The notes: a model not told the origin generated them from the sequence alone. 11,252 nt of DNA from a bacterium (GCA_021157805.1 JAGGVW010000273.1:1-11252); one strand, 5' to 3'. Counted from the first letter of the stretch, positions 1 to 5,463 are shown. Translations and numbers: made by a program.

Positions 1-102
1 ACATAAATCTGTTTTAAAATATCCATTATTGCCCCATCCACAAACCATAATAACTACTTCTTTTACATCTTTTTCTCCCCTACATTTATCACAAATTTTC
101 AT
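1..102 (-). CDS. Small zinc-ribbon-like protein, 3' end outside window
   Basis: An open frame starts at ATG (102-100) behind GGGGAGG on the minus strand and runs off the left edge after 34 codons. The N-terminus reads MKICDKCRGEKD, giving a CxxC pair at residues 4 and 7, with further cysteines at 21 and 34, the spacing of a small zinc-binding phage protein. It starts 14 bp after the stop of the upstream gene and appears to be the next member of the leftward operon. The function is not recognised. The fold call rests on the CxxC pair only. Confidence 0.55.
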   Translation of the reverse strand, partial: MKICDKCRGEKDVKEVVIMVCGWGNNGYFKTDLC

Positions 103-116
103 TCTTCCTCCCCTTT

Positions 117-407
117 CTAAACCAACCCTTCATTTCTCAATTTTATTATCTCATCAACAGTAAATTTCTCTTTCAATTTTAGTAAATCTGAAACATCTAC
201 TTTTACTTTTTTTCTTTCTTTTTTCTTTTCAAATTGTTTGAATAAATCTATCCACCAATCTCCTGTAATGCTTCCTATTTCCCCTTTCTCATCTACAACC
301 ATCCACACACCAGTATTATCAACTACTATTTTCCCCCAGTATTCTTTCTTATACTTTCCATCAGTTAAGGTATAATCTATCTTATCAACTACCAAAAGTT
401 CTATCAT
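117..407 (-). CDS. Hypothetical phage early protein, 96 aa
   Basis: I chose ATG at 407 because AGGAGG lies 8 nt upstream. A GTG nine bases further upstream falls inside that ribosome-binding site and is not a plausible start. The N-terminal half is beta-rich and holds the pattern VDNTGVWMVVDEKGEIGSI. A basic lysine-rich linker follows (about residues 60-72), then a short C-terminal helical unit ending EKFTVDEIIKLRNEGLV. Its first 23 bp overlap the end of the DUF5131 gene, so translation is probably coupled. No known family was recognised. The gene looks real because of its ribosome-binding site and operon position. Confidence 0.65.
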   Translation of the reverse strand: MIELLVVDKIDYTLTDGKYKKEYWGKIVVDNTGVWMVVDEKGEIGSITGDWWIDLFKQFEKKKERKKVKVDVSDLLKLKEKFTVDEIIKLRNEGLV

Positions 408-1152
408 TCTGCTCACCTCCTTTCCTCCCCGTTCTATCAGGAAACTCCTGTATTTTAAACTCTGGATAATGCCTCCATAGATTTTCCTTTACAAAAACAG
501 GAATGTTTAACCTGCTACATTGTTCTATTATTTCTTCAACCCATTCTCGTTTTGGGATAACTTTCCTTTTTCTATTTCCTGTTTCTGCTCCTATTATCAC
601 CCAATTAAAAGATGAATTAACAAATAAATCTGATGGTTTAAATAATAGAGGTTCAATATTTAAAAATATTTTATCTAATAAAGGATACTTAAGGTCCATT
701 GTATAAGTATTTCCCTCTGTTGTAATTCCTAACCAACAATTCTGGGGAAATCTGTAATTATAATAAACATCAGGAAATTTCGTAAGAAAAATAAAAGTAT
801 GTTGAGGATATATCCTAATTTTATTCAATACTGCTTCCATCCACTCTTTTTTCCAATAATAAATCTCACTCATTGAGTTGACAAATATCCTTGCTGGCTT
901 CTTGGGAAATGACTTATTAAAATTACTTTCAAGGAAAATAGGTCGGTAATTCTTTAAATTCTCTTCTAAAATTATAAGTTGTGTATTATTTTCAAGTAGG
1001 TCTTGTTTATCTAAATACTCCCACTCCTTCTCGTAAATTTTCTTCCAAAACCTTCTTGCCAACTTTCTTGCATAACAATACTTGCAATTATTCAAGCATC
1101 CCCAGACAGGGTTCCAAACGTAATTACTCCAATCTATTTTAGTTCTGTTCAT
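385..1152 (-). CDS. DUF5131 family protein (phage Gp37/Gp68-like, radical-SAM-type)
   Basis: This 255-aa protein opens with a tryptophan-rich segment, WSNYVWNPVWGC, followed by Cys19-x3-Cys23-x2-Cys26 (CLNNCKYCYA). That is the CxxxCxxC arrangement used by radical SAM enzymes to hold a 4Fe-4S cluster. Later segments such as VNSMSEIYYW, FIFLTKFPD, WLGITTEGN and WVIIGAETGNRKR match the DUF5131/phage Gp37-Gp68 family as I remember it. The family occurs in phages and chromosomes and its substrate is not established; nucleic-acid modification is a guess. The ATG at 1152 follows AGGAG with 7 nt spacing, 16 bp after the initiator gene, so it belongs to the leftward early operon. The family call is firm, the activity is not. 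Confidence 0.85.
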   Translation of the reverse strand: MNRTKIDWSNYVWNPVWGCLNNCKYCYARKLARRFWKKIYEKEWEYLDKQDLLENNTQLIILEENLKNYRPIFLESNFNKSFPKKPARIFVNSMSEIYYWKKEWMEAVLNKIRIYPQHTFIFLTKFPDVYYNYRFPQNCWLGITTEGNTYTMDLKYPLLDKIFLNIEPLLFKPSDLFVNSSFNWVIIGAETGNRKRKVIPKREWVEEIIEQCSRLNIPVFVKENLWRHYPEFKIQEFPDRTGRKGGEQNDRTFGS

Positions 1153-1168
1153 CTATTTCTCCTTTTTT

Positions 1169-2128
1169 TCATACATTTACTCCCTTTTTCATCCATTCAG
1201 GTACTGGTAAATTAAATCTCTCCAATCTTTTAATATGCCTTATCTTCTCTAACATACTCATCTTCTTCCATTGCTGTTTAAATTCTTCTTCCTGTTTTTC
1301 TTTCTCTTGTTCTTCAAGTTTCTGTCTCTCTTTTTCCCATTTTCTTCTTTTCCTCAATTTCTCAAACTTTTCTCTTCTCCTTTTGTATTCCAGATGTAAA
1401 GCATTGAATTTTGAATAAAAAAGTCCTATTGTAAGACCTGCTTGTATGTCAAACTCACTTGCCGAGTAGATGTAAAGAATGATGAGTTTACGAACCAACC
1501 GGGCGGGAAACTGCTTCAATAATTTTTTCATCAATTCAGTGTCTTTTTTAAACGAGCAGTGATATTGAATCTCTGTTTTTCTTAAATAAACTTTCCCAAA
1601 GAAAGATAAAAGATAAGGGTCTTTTTTTGATTTTTTAACAGAATATGTCGGTGGAGAATTTTTTTCTCCACCAATATATATTTTTTCTTTCTTTTCTTTT
1701 ATAGTGTTGACTTTTTGGTCAACAGTTTTGTTGACCTTTTGGACAACACCTGTTGACCTTTTGGACAACACTGTTGACTTTTTGGGCAACACTTTCCATT
1801 TTTCATAATCCTTTTGTAATGAATAACTTACAGGAGAAGTGTTGACCTTTTGGACAACACCTGTTGACCTTTTGGACAACACCCTTTGGATAACATTTTT
1901 TTCAATTAATGAATGTATAATTTTACAAACCTTCCCCCTATCAATCCCTGTCATTTCAGAAATTTCTTTAAGTGAGATTTCTGCTTCTTTCTTATGCCAT
2001 CCATATGTTTTCCTCAAAATCACCCATAAAACCTGCCATTCCTGTCCTGATAATCTGTATCTTGTAAATGCCTCTGCAAGTTCGTTTGCTATTGGAATAT
2101 AACCATTTTCTTTCTGTGGTGAGGCCAT
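1169..2128 (-). CDS. Lambda-O-like phage replication initiator with internal origin
   Basis: The N-terminus (about residues 9-90) matches the phage replication protein O domain: NGYIPIANELAEAF, then SGQEWQVLWVILRKTYGW, then a winged helix-turn-helix with EISEMTGIDRGKVCKIIHSL. This domain binds origin iterons. Residues about 79-141 are encoded by the iterons themselves. The peptide VLSKRSTGVVQKVN occurs twice, 37 residues apart, and the same DNA repeat is also read in other frames. A C-terminal region (about 170-245) and a strongly charged coiled coil (about 245-300) follow; by analogy with lambda O this end would contact the helicase-loading machinery. Length (319 aa) is close to lambda O. 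The start at 2128 has GGGAG upstream. No helicase or loader gene lies in the window. Confidence 0.88.
   Translation of the reverse strand: MASPQKENGYIPIANELAEAFTRYRLSGQEWQVLWVILRKTYGWHKKEAEISLKEISEMTGIDRGKVCKIIHSLIEKNVIQRVLSKRSTGVVQKVNTSPVSYSLQKDYEKWKVLPKKSTVLSKRSTGVVQKVNKTVDQKVNTIKEKKEKIYIGGEKNSPPTYSVKKSKKDPYLLSFFGKVYLRKTEIQYHCSFKKDTELMKKLLKQFPARLVRKLIILYIYSASEFDIQAGLTIGLFYSKFNALHLEYKRRREKFEKLRKRRKWEKERQKLEEQEKEKQEEEFKQQWKKMSMLEKIRHIKRLERFNLPVPEWMKKGVNV
1650..1672. repeat. Perfect 9-bp palindrome of the origin
   Basis: GGTGGAGAA and TTCTCCACC flank a 5-nt T loop. It sits beside the AT tract, on the side away from the iterons, where lambda ori also has an inverted repeat. It is inside the coding sequence (encodes IGGEKNSPP). 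Confidence 0.75.
1705..1895. repeat. Origin iterons (consensus TGTTGACCTTTTGGACAACA)
   Basis: Copies are at 1705-1724, 1729-1748, 1751-1770, 1772-1791, 1840-1859 and 1862-1881, plus a degraded half-copy near 1884-1895. Each is itself an imperfect inverted repeat (TGTTGACC, TTTT, GGACAACA). Start-to-start spacing is 21-24 bp within clusters, about two helical turns, so initiator molecules would sit on one face. A 48-bp gap separates the two clusters. The block 1729-1771 recurs exactly at 1840-1882, 111 bp apart, which keeps the reading frame. Confidence 0.9.
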
Positions 2129-2137
2129 CCTGTCTCC

Positions 2138-2467
2138 CTAAAATAAATAAAGTTCCCCATTTCTTTCAACTGGTTTAAATTGATAAGAAAAATCTTGACT
2201 TCCACTTGAAGATTGCCCTGAATTTACTTCAACTTTCTCCTTCCTTGTAATTCTATAAACCCCTGCTTTTACCACTTCCCATCTGAAAATCATTCCATAA
2301 TGGTCAAACTCTCCTTCATTAAACCACCTCAAATACCGAGAAACAGTTCCGTCAGTTACCCATTTGTTGCGATAAAACTCAACCTTTTCTGTAAGACCGA
2401 TAAGAGAAAAAGTATCCCCGGCTTTATAATTTTCAAGTGATTTCAAGATTGCCTCTCTTACGGTCAT
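2138..2467 (-). CDS. Small winged-helix-like phage protein, 109 aa
   Basis: Residues 1-75 read like a compact winged helix: MTVREAILKSLENYKAGDTF, then a second helix, then VTDGTVSRYLRWF as a plausible recognition helix and VVKAGVYRITRK as the wing. A Ser/Gly/Gln-rich linker (about 82-90) and a short tail follow. The ATG at 2467 has AAGGGGAG upstream and the gene ends 9 bp before the initiator start. It may be a DNA-binding accessory to replication or a regulator. No specific family name can be given, and the fold is inferred from sequence pattern only. Confidence 0.65.
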   Translation of the reverse strand: MTVREAILKSLENYKAGDTFSLIGLTEKVEFYRNKWVTDGTVSRYLRWFNEGEFDHYGMIFRWEVVKAGVYRITRKEKVEVNSGQSSSGSQDFSYQFKPVERNGELYLF

Positions 2468-2477
2468 AATTCTCCCC

Positions 2478-2741
2478 TTATAAATACTCCTTCATCAATT
2501 TTCTCAAAAATGATAACTTTCCTTTTTTATATTCCTCCATTTGTTTTTCTGTTAGATAAAATCCCAATTTAACAACCTGTAATAAAATTGTCTCTTCCAA
2601 AGTAAAGCACACATCAATCTCTAAAAAGGTTTTATCTAAGAGATATGTTTCCGTATTTATTCTTTCCCTTACTAAAAACCATCCCTTTTTCCCCTCATAT
2701 ATTCCCCTTTTCTTTTTCAGTATCTTATAATACTCTTCCAT
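2478..2741 (-). CDS. Hypothetical early protein, 87 aa
   Basis: A short charged protein, MEEYYKILKKKRG at the N-terminus, with a central hydrophobic stretch (about 45-62, containing LEETILLQVVKLGFYL) and a basic C-terminal helix ending in KLMKEYL. The ATG at 2741 is preceded by AGGAGAG and begins 8 bp after the nuclease stop codon, so it is co-transcribed and probably co-translated. I do not recognise a family. It lies between the nuclease and the winged-helix gene, a position where phages often carry small recombination or host-takeover proteins. Confidence 0.6.
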   Translation of the reverse strand: MEEYYKILKKKRGIYEGKKGWFLVRERINTETYLLDKTFLEIDVCFTLEETILLQVVKLGFYLTEKQMEEYKKGKLSFLRKLMKEYL

Positions 2742-2749
2742 TTTCTCTC

Positions 2750-3664
2750 CTATGATAACCTTTCAATTACAATCTTTACCATCTTGTATGGTCCCCCTGG
2801 AGACGGCTTTCTCATACCCTCAATCACCTGTCTTTTAAAAATCCAGTTCCCGATAACAGAGACATCTTTCTCCATTGCTTTGCCAACCTCTTTTAATTGC
2901 TTATCCAATGCTTGATACTCCTTTGCCAGTGGTTTTAACTCTTCCCATCTTTTTAACATTTTCTCCAACTCCCCATCTTCTCCTATGCCAATATTTGATT
3001 GATTTGCAACTTCAGGACAACATATATGAGCATAAGGACATTCAAGACAGGTCTCATCATTAAGTTTTGGTGGCAATTCTTTGCTTTCCAGATACTCATT
3101 CAACCTTTGAACTCTCTTAATAATCTTATCAGCCAAATCCCAGTCAAAATCCACCCATACCTCTTTATATTGCCCTGATTGCTTATTCTTGAAAAGCAAT
3201 ACCCCCTTCTCTTTACTGGTAAAGTAAAGATACAAATTCAACTGAACTGGATAATTTCTCAACCACTGCTTCTTACTTCTCTTCAAATCCTCATACGAAG
3301 TAATCTCCCTGAATGTGCTATCTGAACAGGATTTAATCTCAATAGGATAAAGTTTTCCATTTATCTCAATCATCCCATCAATATGCCCTGTTATCCCTAA
3401 CTCCCTATCAATAAAATCTCTCTGTTGTTGATGAACAGAAAATCCTGCTTCTTCCAACTCTCTCAAAGTAATTTTTTCAATCTCATTTCCCATATCAAAG
3501 ATGTATTGTAAATCTACTCCATATAACTTTTTCTCCTGCCATCTTGTTCTCTCATAAATTAAATATCTATCACAGGGATGTCCAAGCATAGAAGCCCGCC
3601 AGGAATTGGTCGGATACTGCCTTATTTTCTTCTCTTTCATTTCATTTATCTTTTCCACTATCAT
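2750..3664 (-). CDS. Cas4/RecB-like PD-(D/E)XK nuclease with Fe-S cysteines
   Basis: The 304-aa protein has the marks of the Cas4/AddB-like exonuclease group. Asp96 in GHIDG and Glu109-x-Lys111 in PIEIKS form the metal-binding core. Gln141 in YPVQLNLYLY is the QxxxY motif. Cys31 in GHPCDRY together with Cys206, Cys209 and Cys215 or Cys216 near the C-terminus (CLECPYAHICC) could hold a 4Fe-4S cluster. Such enzymes resect DNA ends; in phages they pair with an annealing protein, and that is what the upstream neighbour resembles. The ATG at 3664 has GGAGGG in front. It is not a CRISPR Cas4 by context: no array or other cas gene is present. Confidence 0.85.
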   Translation of the reverse strand: MIVEKINEMKEKKIRQYPTNSWRASMLGHPCDRYLIYERTRWQEKKLYGVDLQYIFDMGNEIEKITLRELEEAGFSVHQQQRDFIDRELGITGHIDGMIEINGKLYPIEIKSCSDSTFREITSYEDLKRSKKQWLRNYPVQLNLYLYFTSKEKGVLLFKNKQSGQYKEVWVDFDWDLADKIIKRVQRLNEYLESKELPPKLNDETCLECPYAHICCPEVANQSNIGIGEDGELEKMLKRWEELKPLAKEYQALDKQLKEVGKAMEKDVSVIGNWIFKRQVIEGMRKPSPGGPYKMVKIVIERLS

Positions 3665-3682
3665 AATTCCCTCCTTACAGAA

Positions 3683-3709
3683 GGGAGCAGGGGGTAGAAC
3701 CCTGCCCCC
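3683..3709 (-). promoter_or_regulatory. Intercistronic hairpin upstream of the nuclease gene
   Basis: On the minus-strand transcript GGGGGCAGGG pairs with CCCTGCTCCC (10 bp, one G-U) around a 7-nt loop. The stem carries the same CAGGG / CCCTGC core as the terminator hairpin at 5121-5164. No T run follows, so it is more likely an mRNA processing, stability or translation-control element than a terminator. It ends about 18 nt before the start codon of the nuclease. Confidence 0.6.
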
Positions 3710-3718
3710 GGTAATTAT

Positions 3719-4555
3719 TTACTTTTTCTTTTCTTCTTCCTTCTCCTTCTTTTCAATCTCTTTATGACAGTTGTAGCAAATATTATTTCCTTTCATAACC
3801 CAGGTATTTTTCTTCTTACACCTCAAACAATCTCCTTTCACAAAAGGGACTCTTTCTCCATTGACAACCCAGTATTTCACCTCTACCTTTCCTTCCTTTT
3901 CCTGCTTACTTTTAAACTCAACCTTCCTCGCATAAATAAGAGCAACCCCAAGTCGTTTTAATTCCTCTACAGGAATGCCTGCAAATCCAAGCACAATTTT
4001 GGGGATTGCCTTAATAAACTCATGATATGATGCTATCTTCACATCTGCCTCTGAAATATCCTCAACAGGTACCGGCTTTCCGTGAGCAACACTCCAGAAC
4101 TTCTGTTTAGAACTTGCTTTTGCCTTAACTGGATAAACACTCCCTGCAAACTCAATCCATCCTTCATGCCACCAGGTATAGTGGCCATCAGATTGAGTTT
4201 CCTTATATGCTTTTACATCTTTAACTTTTACTTCCAGATTTCTCAAAATTCTCACTGCTCCTTTCCAGGTCAACTCTCCTTTTGCTACAACATTTCCTTC
4301 TGCATCTGTGCTCTCAAAAATAACCCAATCCCCGGGATATGCTAACTTCAACAAAGCTTCCTGCATTTTTTTAAGATAACCAATTCTTTCATCAATAGTT
4401 TCTGCATAAGTTTTAAGTTTTTCTAAAGAAGTAATTGTTACCCTTCCTGTCTGTTTAGCAATTGCCTCCTCTTCCTTAACCTCTTTTTCTTCAACCTCAC
4501 CATTAAGAACCTCTACATCCTGCCCTTCAACCTCAAAAATATTTTTTTCTTCCAT
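3719..4555 (-). CDS. Zinc-ribbon protein resembling phage ssDNA-annealing recombinases
   Basis: The start is ATG at 4555, 8 nt after AGGAGG; a GTG at 4564 lies inside that site. The 278-aa protein has an acidic N-terminus (1-35), a core (about 40-205) and a C-terminal zinc ribbon (Cys243, Cys246, Cys260, Cys263). The core contains KASSKQKFW...GKPVPVEDISEADVKIASY and then AIPKIVLGFAGIPVEELKRLG. That follows the pattern of a phage family in which AxxSxxxxF, DIxExxIxKxAY and LLGLxxLxxEEL-type segments recur, which I associate with Rad52/SAK-type annealing proteins. Being directly upstream of a Cas4-like nuclease supports a two-part recombination system. The annealing role is inferred; another DNA-binding role is possible. 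Confidence 0.6.
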   Translation of the reverse strand: MEEKNIFEVEGQDVEVLNGEVEEKEVKEEEAIAKQTGRVTITSLEKLKTYAETIDERIGYLKKMQEALLKLAYPGDWVIFESTDAEGNVVAKGELTWKGAVRILRNLEVKVKDVKAYKETQSDGHYTWWHEGWIEFAGSVYPVKAKASSKQKFWSVAHGKPVPVEDISEADVKIASYHEFIKAIPKIVLGFAGIPVEELKRLGVALIYARKVEFKSKQEKEGKVEVKYWVVNGERVPFVKGDCLRCKKKNTWVMKGNNICYNCHKEIEKKEKEEEKKK

Positions 4556-4569
4556 TTTCTTCACCTCCT

Positions 4570-4731
4570 TTATTCAATTGTTTTCAAATAATACAACCTC
4601 ATATAATCTCTAAACTCCTGTTCTGTCTTCTGATACTGCCAGTAAAAATATCCTGCCACCAACATCGTAATAAAAAAGAAAAACAGTAAAATCTTTTCTC
4701 TTAACCGCAGATAAAAAATTTCATTTCTCAT
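4570..4731 (-). CDS. Small single-span membrane protein, 53 aa
   Basis: An ATG at 4731 follows a run of six G residues with 4-nt spacing. An in-frame ATG 12 bp upstream has no ribosome-binding site of its own. The protein begins MRNEIFYLRLREK, continues with a hydrophobic helix (about residues 14-30, LLFFFFITMLVAGYFYW) and ends in a charged, tyrosine-rich tail. The basic N-terminus before the helix predicts N-in topology. It fills the otherwise empty gap between the excisionase-like gene (12 bp away) and the annealing-like gene, and its stop overlaps the next ribosome-binding region. The function is unknown; a small early membrane protein could alter host or superinfection behaviour. Confidence 0.6.
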   Translation of the reverse strand: MRNEIFYLRLREKILLFFFFITMLVAGYFYWQYQKTEQEFRDYMRLYYLKTIE

Positions 4732-4743
4732 CTTTCCCCCCAT

Positions 4744-4953
4744 TTATATATACTGATTAACTTTTTTCTCTCTCATTCTTCCCTTACTTCCTCTTTTCCT
4801 TGCCCACTCAATAATCTCTTCTTTGGAAAACCTGTATTGTTTCCCAACACGCAAGCAGGGAATAAACCCTTTTTTAGCCCACTTATAAATAGCAATTTTT
4901 GAAACACCTAAAAACTCTGCAACTTCTTTAATACTCATCAATTTTTCTTCCAC
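4744..4953 (-). CDS. Excisionase-family (MerR-like) helix-turn-helix protein
   Basis: A 69-aa protein with the standard layout of the helix_turn_helix_17/excisionase domain: MSIKEVAEFLGVSKIAIYKW as the helix-turn-helix, then KKGFIPCLRVGKQYRFSKEE as the wing, then IIEWARKRG. These proteins bind DNA as recombination-directionality factors (Xis) or small regulators. The GTG at 4953 is preferred because AGGAGGTG precedes it with good spacing; ATG at residue 6 (MSIKEV) is the alternative. It is far from the integrase but in the early operon, so excision would rise together with replication. The fold is secure; the excisionase role is inferred. Confidence 0.85.
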   Translation of the reverse strand: MEEKLMSIKEVAEFLGVSKIAIYKWAKKGFIPCLRVGKQYRFSKEEIIEWARKRGSKGRMREKKVNQYI

Positions 4954-5099
4954 TTTTTCACCTCCTTTGTTGATTTAAAACTAATTCCTGCTCTTCCATT
5001 TTTAACAACTAACTTGCTATCAGGAATTAAAATTCTTGCTGCCAGTAACAAATAACCATCATCAATCATAATCGTCCTTCTCCTATTTCTTCTTTCCAT
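4938..5099 (-). CDS. Small basic ORF, 53 aa
   Basis: The ATG at 5099 sits 5 nt after AAGGGGG. The predicted protein starts MERRNRRRTIMIDDGY, has a hydrophobic middle (LLLAARILIPD) and a basic end (KEVKKWKKN). The last codons overlap the GTG start of the excisionase-like gene by 16 bp, the tight packing seen elsewhere in this operon. It is the first ORF after the leader terminators. No family was recognised. The main doubt is its small size; support comes from the ribosome-binding site and position. Confidence 0.5.
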   Translation of the reverse strand: MERRNRRRTIMIDDGYLLLAARILIPDSKLVVKNGRAGISFKSTKEVKKWKKN

Positions 5100-5277
5100 A
5101 TCTGCCCCCTTGTAAAAAAAGAGCAGGGTCCGGGTGAAAGTTGGAGAAAGCCCGAACCCTGCCCATAAAAAAATGGGGCTGGCGGGCAGACAGGTCCCTC
5201 TGAAAAGAGAGATTTATTTTAACCAACCCCAAAAAATTTTTATTCTTTATTTTTTTCCTGCCTGCCCGTTTTTCCAT
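5083..5277 (-). CDS. Leader ORF across the attenuator, 64 aa
   Basis: This is the first translatable frame after the leftward promoter. The ATG at 5277 lies 5 nt after AAGGAG and about 34 nt from the predicted transcription start. The peptide starts MEKRAGRKKIKNKN, very basic, and the rest runs through both terminator hairpins before stopping inside the next ORF. Two readings are possible: a leader peptide whose translation governs which RNA helix forms, or a small basic protein in the place where lambdoid phages put their N-type antiterminator. The composition of its second half is dictated by hairpins, which favours the leader reading. It could also be untranslated. Confidence 0.4.
   Translation of the reverse strand: MEKRAGRKKIKNKNFLGLVKINLSFQRDLSARQPHFFMGRVRAFSNFHPDPALFLQGGRYGKKK
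5114..5164 (-). terminator. Intrinsic terminator T2 in the leftward leader
   Basis: The minus-strand RNA pairs GGGCAGGGTTCGGG with CCCGGACCCTGCTC (14 bp, two G-U pairs) around a 16-nt loop, followed at once by seven U. It lies 15 nt before the start of the 53-aa ORF. On the plus strand the same arms have two mismatches and no trailing T run. Confidence 0.75.
5167..5230 (-). terminator. Intrinsic terminator T1 in the leftward leader
   Basis: The minus-strand RNA pairs GGGGTTGG (5230-5223) with CCAGCCCC (5182-5175), followed by A and seven U. Inside the loop a 7-bp hairpin (5195-5212, one G-U, 4-nt loop) stacks further. The stem is moderately long. Its formation competes with the helix at 5183-5268. 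Confidence 0.6.
5183..5268 (-). promoter_or_regulatory. Competing (antiterminator-like) helix in the leftward leader
   Basis: On the minus strand CGGGCAGGCAGG (5268-5257) pairs with CCTGTCTGCCCG (5194-5183), 12 bp with one G-U. One arm of terminator T1 lies inside this helix and the other just outside, so the two helices cannot be nested together. They either exclude one another or form a pseudoknot. Exclusion would free the T1 arm and permit read-through into the early operon. Confidence 0.6.
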
Positions 5278-5305
5278 TTTTTCTCCTTGGTAAAAATTTT
5301 TCTTT

Positions 5306-5347
5306 CATTTGTTTATTATTATACCCATTTGTTTATTATTGTCAACA
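5306..5347. promoter_or_regulatory. Operators O1 and O2 over PL
   Basis: The 15-mer CATTTGTTTATTATT occurs at 5306-5320 and 5326-5340, exactly 20 bp apart, two helical turns. Read on the minus strand, the site at 5330-5347 is TGTTGACAATAATAAACA, an imperfect dyad covering the PL -35. The other copy keeps only the AATAAACAAATG half and overlaps the -10. Both match the operators next to the repressor promoter. Confidence 0.75.
5318..5345 (-). promoter_or_regulatory. Leftward early promoter PL
   Basis: TTGACA at 5345-5340 and TATAAT at 5323-5318 with a 16-bp spacer, a near-perfect sigma-70 promoter. The predicted start is near 5311, giving a leader of about 210 nt before the 53-aa ORF. Operator copies cover its -35 and lie over the -10, so the repressor should shut it off. 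Confidence 0.85.
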
Positions 5348-5397
5348 CTTAATAAAAAATTTTCTTTCTTCTTTTTTCTTTATACTCCTTTTAAAAT

Positions 5398-5426
5398 ATT
5401 ATAATTTCTGAATCTTTACATTTCAA
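5398..5426 (-). promoter_or_regulatory. Possible second leftward promoter
   Basis: TTGAAA (5426-5421), a 17-bp spacer and TATAAT (5403-5398) fit a sigma-70 promoter. It is not covered by an operator copy, unlike PL. The surroundings are so AT-rich that a chance match is possible. Confidence 0.35.
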
Positions 5427-5437
5427 CTTACAATATT

Positions 5438-5463
5438 TAATTGTTTACAAAAATAAACAATTA
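5438..5463. promoter_or_regulatory. Operator O3 (perfect dyad)
   Basis: TAATTGTTTA and TAAACAATTA form a perfect 10-bp inverted repeat around CAAAAA, the best-symmetrical copy of the operator. Its 18-bp core is 5442-5459. It sits upstream of the repressor promoter, 21 bp before O4. Confidence 0.75.

Larger units (their letters stand above)
1650..1895. other. Putative replication origin inside the initiator gene
   Basis: Three elements lie in a row. Six clear iterons and one degraded copy occupy 1705-1895. An AT-only or nearly AT-only tract occupies 1673-1703. A perfect 9-bp inverted repeat occupies 1650-1672. Read in the direction of the initiator gene, the order is iterons, AT tract, palindrome, the same layout as lambda ori inside gene O. 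Together with the O-type DNA-binding domain encoded by the same gene this makes an origin likely. The known lambda arrangement is established; function here is inferred. Confidence 0.8.

Noticed and set aside
408..416. GTG start for the 96-aa protein
   Set aside because: The GTG is part of the AGGAGGTG ribosome-binding site; the ATG at 407 is correctly spaced. The same reasoning rejects GTG at 4564 for the annealing-like protein.
1705..1895. CRISPR array or transcriptional operator array as explanation for the repeats
   Set aside because: Spacing is 1-4 bp rather than spacer length, copies are dyads inside an O-type initiator gene beside an AT tract and palindrome, which fits origin iterons better.
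2750..3664. CRISPR-associated Cas4 as the identity of the nuclease
   Set aside because: No repeat-spacer array and no cas1, cas2 or effector gene in the window; the neighbours are phage recombination and replication genes.
5098..5125. TGCTCTTT followed by ACAA after terminator T2 as a boxA-type antitermination site
   Set aside because: The resemblance comes from the T tract of the terminator; there is no adjacent boxB-like hairpin downstream, so it was not called.
5134..5352. 72-codon plus-strand frame over the leader hairpins and PL
   Set aside because: It is antisense to the leader, crosses the consensus leftward promoter and operators, and has no ribosome-binding site.
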